Positions 30,061-39,717 of a DNA stretch of 64,000 nt are shown piece by piece. The first letter of the stretch is position 1, and each line of letters begins with the position of its first letter. Source of the DNA: Doris montereyensis (Eukaryota > Mollusca > Gastropoda > Nudibranchia > Dorididae); contig JAXRKP010000244.1 in NCBI GenBank assembly GCA_037039925.1, positions 132,001 through 196,000 on the forward strand, written 5' to 3'. Under the pieces are notes generated by a model. The model was not told where the DNA came from, did no database searches, and saw only the letters and a program-made list of their open reading frames with translations. Position numbers and translations under genes: made by a program.

Positions 30061-30064
30061 TCGT

Positions 30065-30950
30065 TTGATAGAGTATGATTGTATAGTAATAGGACAAAAA
30101 GTCAGCAAAAGTCCGTGGACTTGTATATTAAAAGCACAAAAAGTCAACAAAGCTTCGTAGACTTGTATAGTAACAGGACAAAAAGTCAACAAAGCTTCGT
30201 AGACTTGTATAGTAACAGGACAAAAAGTCATCAAAGCTCCGTAGACTTGTATAGTAACAGGACAAAAAGTCATCAAAGCTCCGAAGACTTGTATAGTAAA
30301 AGGACAAAAAGTCATCAAAACTCCAAAGACTTGTATAGTAAAAGGACAAAAAGTCATCAAAGCTCCGAAGACTTGTATATTAAGAGGACAAAAGGTCATT
30401 AAAGCTCCATGGACTTGTATAGTAACAGGACAAAAAGTCATCAAAGCTCCATGGACTTGTATAGTAACAGGACAAAAAGTTATCAAAGCTGCATGGACTT
30501 GTATGTTAAGAGGACAAAAAGTCATCAAAGCTCCGTAGACTTGTATAGTAACAGGACAAAAAGTCATCAAAGCTCCATGGACTTGTATATTAAAATGGAA
30601 AAAAATCAGCAAAGCTCCGTGAACTTGTATATTAAAATGAAAAAAAAAAAATCAGCAAAGCTCCGTGAACTTGTATAGGAAAAAAACAAAAAGTCAGCAA
30701 AGCTCCGTGAACTTGTATAGGAAAAAACAAAAAATCAGCAAAGCTCCGTGAACTTGTATAGGAAAAAAACAAAAAGTCAGCAAAGCTCCGTGGATTTGTA
30801 TAGGGAAAAAAACAAAAAATCAGCAAAGCTCCGTGAACTTGTATAGGAAAAAACAAAAAATCAGCAAAGCTCCGTGAACTTGTATAGGAAAAAAACAAAA
30901 AATGAGCAAAGCTCCGTGAACTTGTATAGGAAAAAGGACAAAATTCCAGG
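30065..30950. repeat. 42-bp tandem repeat with two subfamilies, about 21 copies
   Basis: The unit contains TCAAAGCTCCGTAGACTTGT and ATAGTAACAGGACAAAAAGT. The left part (to about 30600) has the ATAGTAACAGGAC version. The right part has ATAGGAAAAAAACAAAAA with varying A-run length. The left part stays open in both strands because 42 is a multiple of three. The A-run changes break the frame in the right part. Confidence 0.9.
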
Positions 30951-30987
30951 GGATATCCCTGGAGATGTGGAGCAGAAGGATTAAAAG

Positions 30988-31229
30988 CAATGTGCCCTCT
31001 AAGCTGTGCGCACATACCAGGGAGAAAAAGTGCGCACATTTGAGAAATGTTTGCGCACACCAATACATTTTCTTTTCTTGTCTTACGTTCATTCTCATGC
31101 ACACAAAGCACAGAATTTGGGGATTTTTTTCTTAATACTTTGCACAACACCAAAAATGTGCGCCGACTAGAATTCTTTTAAGAGGGAACATTGTAGGGAA
31201 CATTGTAGGCAACATTGTAGGCAACATTG
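30988..31229. mobile_element. hAT-like MITE with target-site duplication
   Basis: The left end CAATGTGCCCTCTAA and the inner right end TTAAGAGGGAACATTG are inverted repeats. The interior is rich in TGCGCACA motifs and has no open frame. The flanking 8-mers are ATTAAAAG (30980-30987) and ATTAAAAA (31230-31237), the 8-bp duplication length of hAT transposons. The right terminal TAGGGAACATTG motif is repeated about five times in tandem. Confidence 0.75.
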
Positions 31230-31237
31230 TAGGGAAC

Positions 31238-31750
31238 ATTGATTAAAAAATCAAATCCAGGAAGGCGTCCAGACACTGTAAATGACCATTTTGTATGTTA
31301 CTGTTAATGTCATGTACATCTTTACACCCGGTCCCTTCCTGCCTCCTTGCGAGTATGTTTTATTTCTATACACATTTATCGTAATGTGATACTCTGGAGT
31401 TAAAGTTACTTGCTAAACTGCTGTGACGGTAGCAACTTTTAACAAGTCATTGTCTGTGTTTTGTTTTGTTTTGTTTTGGGTTTGTTTGTATTTCTTCGTG
31501 TTTTTTCTGGTAGTGTTGGGTGTTTCTAACTTTTTATGTATCATTGTGTGTGCGTTGGTGTTAATTAAGTGTTGCTTTTTGTGTTAATTCTAATGCTTTT
31601 TATTGATGGTGATGGAGGGGAAGAGCATGTTGGAAGGAAGCGGGATGAATGTGTCTTATCTATGATATTTTTTCTTATCTTCTCTGTTTGTTGAAATGCT
31701 AGGTTGTAGTGAACAAAGTTATAGCAGTTCTTTTCAATGCCATTATGGCC
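31238..31750. other. No recognisable gene or element
   Basis: T-rich unique-looking sequence with TTTTG-type low complexity near 31455-31490. Confidence 0.4.
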
Positions 31751-31751
31751 C

Positions 31752-31995
31752 ATAGAGCCAGAGCTTGTCCTGGTTTCTATAACATGAAGCGGAACAGGTG
31801 ATAATAAACGCCTCCTGGACAGTACACAAGTCTGACACAGATTTCCACTCCCAGGCTAGTGCTTGTACCCATTTGTACTTGGTCGAGTGGGAAAATGCGT
31901 CTTAAGTATCGGATCTAGTTTTGCTTAGATTCGAATCCAGGACCTCAAAATCCCAAGTCCGGCAGCCTAACCACTTGGCCACCGACGCCATATGG
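31752..31995 (-). mobile_element. SINE-C copy (tRNA-derived, reverse)
   Basis: The - strand head has a B-box-like block (complement of GATTCGAATCCAGGACCTC) and an anticodon-arm-like stretch near 31955-31990. The body blocks GTGCTTGTACCCATTTG and CCTGGACAGTACACAAGTCT recur in inverted form at 50868-51126. Confidence 0.72.
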
Positions 31996-33085
31996 TTGCA
32001 GCAACATTTTGCTTTTAATGTTTTGTGTTGGTATTTTTTTTGTGGAAATCTTTTTATCTTCAGTTTTGTTTTTTGTCTGTGTTAAGGATCGTAATGATGG
32101 GGGGGGGGGGAGATGGGCAGAGATGACTGCATGTGGACCATTTCCCGTATTGAGTAATTCTGTAATTATGACAAATGTTGATGTCATAGAGCGATTCCCA
32201 TGATATCTTGTGATGACATTATGAAAATTGATTGTAATGTAATGAGTAATGGCACGAAGTAGGTGAAACTGAAATGTTACTACTGCGGAAATAGTGAATT
32301 ATTTACATTGTTTGGCTATGTGTCACAGCGTACAATAGTATTGTGAATAGACGTACATTAGTCGCTACATATTTTGTCCATTCTTCTTGCCGAATCGTTG
32401 ATGAGCCTTTGAGTTAAGTTCCAATTTGTTTCATTTTATTTTTATCTTGGAAAAATCAACTAAAATGAGGAAGGAGTAGAAAATAACGAAGGAAAAGAAG
32501 AAGAAGAATTCTACTGTGTTTGAACACCCTTCATTTACACATGTGTGTCGTTTTGCTGTCCATAGCTTAAAACGACCCAAAAGAAGGGCATACACTTCTC
32601 ATCGTTTCGACCCCTTCATTCAAGGATTTGAGTTACAGACGTTGGTACAAAGTAGGGGTGACTGGCGGCTCTTTGTTGATGGCCCTTGCTTGTTGATGAC
32701 CCTTGCTTGTTGATGACCCTTGCTTGTTGATGACCCTTGCTAAACAAGCTGAGAAGCGAAGAAGAAGCATTCAGGGATTTAGAATGTCCTGAGATAGCTT
32801 GAGATTTGGAGGTTTGAATCTAGGCGTGGCCTTACAAACAGTTAACTGGATTTCTTTTTAATCTTCACTTTAATCCTAACGGAGATGGGATGACCATCTC
32901 GGATATTTCAGATGCACATGTAGTATATACATGAATAACCCTTTGACAATTTAAAAAAATGTTCACTTAAGATTCAAAAGCTCTACCCAAACCTCGAAAT
33001 CGACACCAGTAGTGGCCGTTGATGAAGAAACAAAGTGGAAATAACGATATTGTATTACAATCTCAGCGTACCTATGGTGTAAAAG
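31996..33085. other. Mostly unique; small 17-bp repeat
   Basis: No gene is visible. A 17-bp unit, TGATGACCCTTGCTTGT, is repeated about four times at 32680-32745. Confidence 0.45.
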
Positions 33086-33087
33086 AC

Positions 33088-33250
33088 GCCGATAGCTCAG
33101 GCAGTAGAGCGTCTGATTGCTACACAGGAGACTCAGTTCGATGCCTATTTTGGGCATATTTTCCCTCTAGCTCTCCTGTCAACTGTTGCTGTCAACTCAA
33201 CAGGAAATGGGTAACTAGATCTATTCAGACTTGGCGATACAGAAAGTGAG
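33088..33250 (+). mobile_element. tRNA-like SINE head
   Basis: A-box-like GATAGCTCAGGCAGTAGAGC and B-box-like CAGTTCGATGCCT have tRNA-like spacing. A non-tRNA body (CTCCTGTCAACTGTTGCTGT) follows. The arms do not form a full cloverleaf by eye, so this is a retroposon head, not a tRNA gene. Confidence 0.5.
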
Positions 33251-33733
33251 GGGGGATGTCAAACTACCACGTTGTGCCATATTCACGCGTATGCCTGGAA
33301 ATCAGGGACTCTACTTCTAATAAACCTACGTTCAGCAGTGAATATGGGACTTACTTTACTCATAGCGTGGAGCTGACAAGCAATCTTCTCTAACGTCTTT
33401 GTCGCGGTTAGTAATCATCGAAATGCCATTATGCCATTACTGTTGACACCCTTGTAAATATAATTTGCACTGACCTTTATCGTGCTCTCGAATACGGGGA
33501 CACACTGGGGGATAAAAGGTTATACACACTCTTTTCGCTATCGGCTGCGTTCATTATATGTATTAGAAAAGCGTTTCACGGGGCAATGAACCGTGCCCAG
33601 TCCTTGGATTTAGTACTGAACACTACGTTGTCTCATGGTTAGAGTGTGTTCTGTTTACAGATCAGTATTGTGTGTAGTGTACCAGTAGAGGAATCAAGGC
33701 ACAGAAAGTAGGTCCTGTTGTATGGTGGTCAAG
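33251..33733. other. No recognisable gene or element
   Basis: Unique-looking sequence. Confidence 0.4.
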
Positions 33734-33734
33734 C

Positions 33735-33988
33735 TTCTAACCGACATGCTGTACGACCTTACCATCATTGACTGTGCGACCTTTCCATCATTGACTTGAC
33801 AGGATGTGCGACCTTACCATCATTGACTTGACAGGCTGTGCGACCTTAACACCATTGACTTGACAGGATGTCTGACCTTACCATCATTGACTTGACAGGC
33901 TGTGCGACCTTACCACCATTGACTTGACACTATGCGACCTTACCATCATTGACTTGACAGGCTGTGCGACCTTACCATCATTGACTCA
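33735..33988. repeat. 32-bp tandem repeat, about 8 copies
   Basis: The unit contains TTGACTTGACAGGCTGTGCG and ACCTTACCATCA. Some copies are shortened. Confidence 0.85.
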
Positions 33989-34097
33989 ACACAGATCTAT
34001 GTACTGGTATCCAGAAGTGCCTTTACCAGTTAAAAATCGGCCCGTCCTCCTTGATTTTAAGATGATCCAAGTCACAATAGGGATGGAGTTTAATTTG

Positions 34098-34246
34098 AAT
34101 TCGATTTTACTCACATCCACAACTAAGGTGATCTCGGGGCTTTTGGTTTTGCCAGAAACCTCGAGAAAACTATTCAACCTGCCGAGACTTGAACCCAGAA
34201 CCTTTTGGCTGAGAGGTCGACATCTTGCCTCTGGAATATCGAGCCC
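34098..34246 (-). mobile_element. SINE-A copy 8 (internal deletion, reverse)
   Basis: The tail side (TCGATTTTACTCACATCCAC, AACTAAGGTGATCTCGGGGC) is joined directly to the head side (CTCGAGAAAACTATTCAACC, then the reversed B box CGAGACTTGAACCCAG). About 150 bases of body are missing. Confidence 0.82.
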
Positions 34247-34319
34247 CCCTCCCCCCGCCCGCCCCCTAACACGGATGGAGAGAAGAAAAAAACCCAACAA
34301 GAATAATTTGACCAAATAA

Positions 34320-34592
34320 AAAGTTGTTTTGACTCCCGGCTCCAAATAAGTTGTTTTGACTCAACGGCTCCAAATGAGTTATTTTGACTCAACGGCTCCA
34401 AATGAGTTGTTTTGACTCAACGGCTCCAAATGAGTTGTTTTGACTCAACGGCTCCAAATGAGTTGTTTTGACTCAACGGCTCCAAAAGTTGTTTTGAGCT
34501 TAGTTCTTTGACTCAACGGCTCCAAATGAGTTATTTTGACTCAACGGCTCCAAATGAGTTATTTTGACTCAACGGCTCCGAATGAGTTGTAA
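34320..34592. repeat. 28-bp tandem repeat, about 10 copies
   Basis: The unit is GTTGTTTTGACTCAACGGCT followed by CCAAATGA. It contains the near-palindrome TTTGACTCAA. Confidence 0.9.
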
Positions 34593-35115
34593 GATCGGTC
34601 GGCACGTTCGAATGCTGTCTAGACAAGTTTGAAAAAAGTAACACTGTCTACAATCACAGAACTGCCGCTCAAAGGCGTAGGCTGACACATGGATGACGTA
34701 ACATGCTAATAGATGCCACACTAGCGTCGAGGGAAAAAAGACAAACAGAAATTATTATTTTTTAAATACACATCTTTTTACATCGAAATATGCATCACTT
34801 CCTTGATAAAAAAAATATTTTGAAAATCAAATAGATCAAGGGGATAGGGAGTGGGGGGGGGGAGAGTCAAATAGTTGCGCTCAATAGATTTTGCAAATCT
34901 ATCTCCTCCAATGCCCAATCAGAGATAGTATCAAAATGTCTGGGTTTAATAGTTCCCTTTGATTTAGCGATCTTATCCTGAAAGTATCTAGATTTGGATC
35001 TATGCTCTTGATCGTGATCTTGAGATCTACAATTCAAATGTAATCTGCATCAATCTAGATCTGGCAGAGTCTATGTCTAGATTTATCCTATTCAGTTAAC
35101 GCCTAACTGAAGACC
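34593..35115. other. No recognisable gene or element
   Basis: AT-rich unique-looking sequence with a G-run near 34850-34862. Confidence 0.4.
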
Positions 35116-35117
35116 TT

Positions 35118-35225
35118 GAAGCATAGTTGGTAGAGTGTCTGACTGCAGCGCTGGTGACCCGAGTTCGATCCTCAGTCCATCATGTTTTTTTTTAAATTTC
35201 TGTCAGCCCATCAGGTGATGGGTAG
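35118..35225 (+). mobile_element. tRNA-like SINE head
   Basis: A-box-like AGTTGGTAGAGTGTCTGACT and B-box CGAGTTCGATCCTCAG have tRNA-like spacing, followed by a non-tRNA body. Similar in type to 33088-33250. Confidence 0.5.
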
Positions 35226-36325
35226 CCATAGGTGCAAACAAAGTGTTCGCCTTTTGCCTCCTTTCCCCTTGTCTCTCCTTTTGGTATCCCCCCCCCCCCC
35301 CCTCCGCCCCATTTGTGGTGACAGGGAGATTTCATTTGCTTGAAATATAGTGGGCGCGCTAGAGTGGATTCCTCTCCTTTCCCCTTACCAACCGCCAGAG
35401 AAAAGATGAGGAGAGATAACTAAGTGATGCATAAATTCCGATCACCTTTTTCATATAAAGTCCGTTGCGTGACTGTACACACATGTGTGTACACACATTT
35501 TAATAGAGAGATATATTCTCAGATTTCCAAAACAGATTTTAAAGCATTGATGCCGCGCAAAAAAAAAAAAGAAAAAAAAAGAGAGGATGTTTCAGGAGAT
35601 GACAACATGTGTAGAGGATCTCATTCTTATGAACGACAAACATATTTCTTCATCTCTAGAAATTCATCCCTTACATCATGTCACCCAAATATTCCGGCGT
35701 TGGTGGACTCTCTGTACCCAGTATCGACGTCTTATTTGCCGTCGACTAAAAACAGAAAAACATCTTTTGAAGTTTACCTTCCTGGTGCATCTTGTACTAC
35801 GTGTACAGACAAACTGTAAGGAGCGGAAAGGGAACCGACTCTACTCTGTCGCCTGTACTTCTCCTTTCCTCTTTCCTCTCCTTGAAAAGGGGAGAGGTGA
35901 AAACAAAGCCACCCTGTTTTCGCCCTAAGTTTACTCAAGACTCGACGAAAGTGAAGGTAGCGTGGAAGCCGATGTCAAACTACATGTATTATAGTAGATC
36001 TATAAGTGTAAAGACAAACAGTGAGGCAGGGGGGCATGTCGAAAGTGAAGGAATTACATTAAATAATATTAAAACCCCACAGCAACAAAAGCAAGACAAA
36101 TATAAGGAGTAGTCAGAAGAAATCGTGGCCTCCACGGGGATTGAACCCACAACCTCTAACAAGCGTGCTTTGGGGGGGGGGGAGGTAGGGCGGTGGGGGT
36201 GAGGGGCGGGGTCACACTAGCGGTTCGGTGCAAAGATCTTGCGTTCTAATTAGACCTATCGGATCTACCATGATAAGGTGTGAAGTGCACTTGGGAGCTA
36301 AGTGCGCTTAGGTTCTGACAGTGGG
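35226..36325. other. No recognisable gene; poly-C and a reversed tRNA-like block
   Basis: A C-run of about 14 lies at 35289-35302 and a G-run near 36172-36181. GGGGATTGAACCCACAACCT at about 36138 resembles a reversed B box from another tRNA-derived repeat. Open frames here lack known motifs. Confidence 0.4.
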
Positions 36326-36354
36326 TTTGTTTGTGTGTGTGTGTGTGTGTTTTT

Positions 36355-36390
<36 letters not shown>

Positions 36391-36500
36391 TAGTAGTAGC
36401 AGGAGGTTAATGGGGGCTTCTGGTAGATTCTATTTATTCTTCCCTTTCATTCTTTCACAGCTTTCATCTTACTGTTTTCCTCTGAGACCAGCATAATTGC
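36326..36500 (+). mobile_element. GT microsatellite followed by family D repeat, copy 2
   Basis: (GT)n at about 36326-36390 runs directly into the family D head (GGGGGCTTCTGGTAGATTCT) and its pyrimidine-rich middle (CATTCTTTCACAGCTTTCAT). The 3' end of the element is missing or diverged. Confidence 0.65.
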
Positions 36501-36577
36501 ATCTACATATTATTTAATTCTGGCGTTTTCGTTATTTTTCCGTCAAAGACTTTGTTGTCAGACCACTAAGAGTAACC

Positions 36578-36888
36578 ATATTTTGCATGGAGGTTTTGAA
36601 TGACCCCTTTTACTATCACTTTCAATTGAGGACATTTTCATAATTTGCAAGGAGGTTCTCAATTACCCCTTTTACTATCACTTTCAATTGAGGACATTTT
36701 CATAATTTGCATGGAGGTTCTGAATGACCCCTTTTACTATCACTTTCAATTGAGGACATTTTCATAATTTGCATGGATGTTCTGAATGACCCCTTTTACT
36801 ATCACTTTCAATTGAGGACATTTTCATAATTTGCATGGAGGTTCTCAATGACCCCTTTACTATCACGTTCAATTGAGGTCAATTTCTA
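36578..36888. repeat. 62-bp tandem repeat, about 5 copies
   Basis: The unit contains GACATTTTCATAATTTGCAT, GGAGGTTCTGAATGACCCC and TTTTACTATCACTTTCAATT. Confidence 0.9.
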
Positions 36889-37089
36889 CCAGAAGTGACG
36901 TTTAATTGTTGAAAATTTCATTGTTTCCCTGTCATTGAGTAGAATTGTCATTCCTATAAGCCGCCATTTCAAACATATTTTATATCTAAAACATTGAAAT
37001 GTTATCATTCACGCCTAACCACGTAACCTCGCTATCAAGTACTGACTCGATCTAGTAAAAGTACTTGATATCACCGGCTTGTAATATTA

Positions 37090-37120
37090 TAATATTACGA
37101 TTGTGTGTATGTGTGTGTAA

Positions 37121-37166
<46 letters not shown>

Positions 37167-37185
37167 GGGTGTGTGTGTGTATATT
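37090..37185. repeat. GT microsatellite
   Basis: (GT)n with a few interruptions (GTAA, GTAT, AGGG). Confidence 0.9.
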
Positions 37186-37424
37186 TCTTATATATGATTT
37201 ATTTATTTTTACATTTCAAGAATTTCAGCTGTTAATTAATTTTTTTCTAAATTATTAATATTAGGTTTATATCATGTGAATTCCTTTTTGTCAAGTGATT
37301 AAACCTTGGCTGGCCGTTAGTGTCTCTACTAGCGTTATCTAGATGGTGTGGTGTGGGCGATGACAACACATAGCTAAAAACAATAAATACTTTGATATTA
37401 CATTGTTTTCGCATCGAAGTCATC

Positions 37425-37720
37425 TATCGATCTATCGATCAATATACCTATCTATCTGTCTTTCTATCTATATATCTAAATATCTATCTATCTGTCTATC
37501 TATATATATATCTAAATGTGTATATGTATTTTATCTATTCATCTATCTATCTGTATATCTATCTATTTATCTTTCTACCTATCTATCTGTGGGCCATTGA
37601 TGGGTGCTACTGGTAGGCCATGCTTCTCTCCTTTTACCCTTGCCCATGTCTTTCACTTTGTTTCCTCTAAATTCACCATCAGATCACCGTATGGTAGATA
37701 GGGTAGATTTCATTGGAACA
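37425..37720 (+). mobile_element. ATCT microsatellite followed by family D repeat, copy 3
   Basis: (ATCT)n at about 37425-37588 passes into GGGCCATTGATGGGTGCTAC and TGGTAGGCCATGC, then the D-like middle and an end like GGTAGATAGGGTAGATTTCA. Same microsatellite-first arrangement as copy 2. Confidence 0.65.
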
Positions 37721-37739
37721 AAACTTACTGGCCCATTTG

Positions 37740-38055
<316 letters not shown>

Positions 38056-38159
38056 ATACTTAATTACTTATTTACGTTTTTATATTATAAGTTTAACCAC
38101 CTACTTACGTATCTCTATGCATCAATATATAAATTATCATGTGTGTATGTATGTAACCA

Positions 38160-39690
38160 CCCCTGTGGGTGGGGGTGGTGCAAGGAATTATCTCAACGTG
38201 ACGCTGCATGCTGTTAAAAGGCGACTAAATGGCCCTTCCAAGTTGAGACTTCCAAAATGCGACACCTGGCCCTCCAGGTTGGGGGTTGGACGTTATGTAA
38301 ATCCCCTTTCCCTGTAGAAGCTCCACAGAGACACGAACAGACACACATCCTTAAAAGCTCTTGGGAGATCAAGTAGAATCTTTTAATGATCGAATGATGG
38401 ACAGAGCACAAAGTCGAAAGGACCCCTCTGACCAGACTCCTCCTTCATCTCATCAAACAAGTTTTTTTTTCCGAATTGTGTCGTGGAATGTTCGCACAGT
38501 ATAAAACAGAAAAAACAGCACAATTTATCAAGGAAATGCAAAGGAACAAATTGCTCATACTTGGTATCAACAAAATCCACAGGATACAATCCGGACAGGA
38601 ACGCCTTAGGACTGGAGCTTAATCTCAACTCTGGAAATGAAGAAAGTGGATTACATACATAATTCGTATGGGTGTAGCAATCACTGTGAGTAGAAAGGCA
38701 TTTAAGATCACGGGAGGTTGGGAAAAGCACGGCTCAAGAATAATCATGTCATTCACAAAGGAACACGAGAGTGAACATGAATGCCATTCAAATCTACGCG
38801 TCGACAAATGATGCAACAGACGAAATCAATGACGACTTCTACGGCTTACTACAAAATGTCATTGAGAAACTGCCAAGGAAAGACGTCACATCGTCATGAG
38901 AGATGCAAGTATTTCTAAGATGGGTAACAACAACACAGGGTACGGTGGCATTATGGGAGTACATGGTCTTGGAGAAATCAACAACACAGGGTACGGTGGT
39001 ATTATGGGAGTACATGGTCTTGGAGAAATGAACAACAATGGCGAAACATTTACAAACCTGTGTTCTTTCAACAGCTTGATCGTCGGAGGTACATTTTTTT
39101 CCACACAATAGAATCCACAAAGCCGCTTGGGTTTTCCCAGATGGCAATACCAGGAATCAGATTGACTACTTTTGCGTCTCAAGTAAGTTAAGAAGATCTG
39201 GAAGATGTCAAAAGTATTCAGGAGTGCTGATGTAGGATCAGATCATCATCGTCTGCTGGCGATGTTGAAGCTTTCCTGAAGAGCTACTCAATCAGGGTGA
39301 ATGTCAAGCAAATCAAATTTGAGGTGAATATATTGCAGTTAAACAAGAGAAAGGAATATTTCCAACAAACTAAAGAACAAGTTCCACCCCTTCACAGACC
39401 TTGCGGTAGCGAACGTGGAAGTACAGTGGGAAAAGATCTGGCAAGTCTTCACATCAACCTGCAAAAATATTCCTTTAGAAATAAGCTACCAGCAAAGCAA
39501 CTTGATCAGTCATGAGTCACTGGATTTGATAGACGTAAGAAGATTAAAGAAGACAGCTGTGAATAAAAGAAGAACAAGAGCAGGAGAGATACAGCACAGA
39601 TAGAGTATTCTAAAGTGGCAAAGGAAGTGAAGAAACCAATTAAGAAAAACACATAAATCTTGCACTGATCAAAGTGCCTCTCTGACGATC
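38160..39690 (+). mobile_element. Decayed LINE, 5' part (endonuclease remnant)
   Basis: Non-LTR retrotransposon, endonuclease half. Visible pieces in several frames are IVSWNVRTV (about 38474-38501, the catalytic Asn strand), QIYASTNDATDEINDDFYGL (about 38786), NGETFTNLCSFNSLIVGGTF (about 39037) and, further on, EKIWQVFTSTCKN and RRLKKTAVNKRRTRAGE. These match in order the endonuclease-linker region of LINEs often labelled 'craniofacial development protein 2-like'. A 51-bp (17-residue) duplication of the NNTGYGGIMGVHGLGE segment lies at about 38932-39033. Frameshifts make it non-functional. The 5' leader probably starts near 38160. Confidence 0.8.
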
Positions 39691-39717
39691 ATTCCTCAGC
39701 AATCCTCAGAGTTGACT

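Noticed and set aside
30065..30950. CRISPR array
   Set aside because: Units are head-to-tail without unique spacers, in eukaryotic sequence.
33088..35225. tRNA genes at 33.1 and 35.1 kb
   Set aside because: A- and B-box-like blocks are present, but the acceptor stem does not close and SINE-type bodies follow.
35424..36112. Overlapping open frames near 35.4-36.1 kb
   Set aside because: No conserved motif, no splice pattern, three overlapping frames of similar quality.
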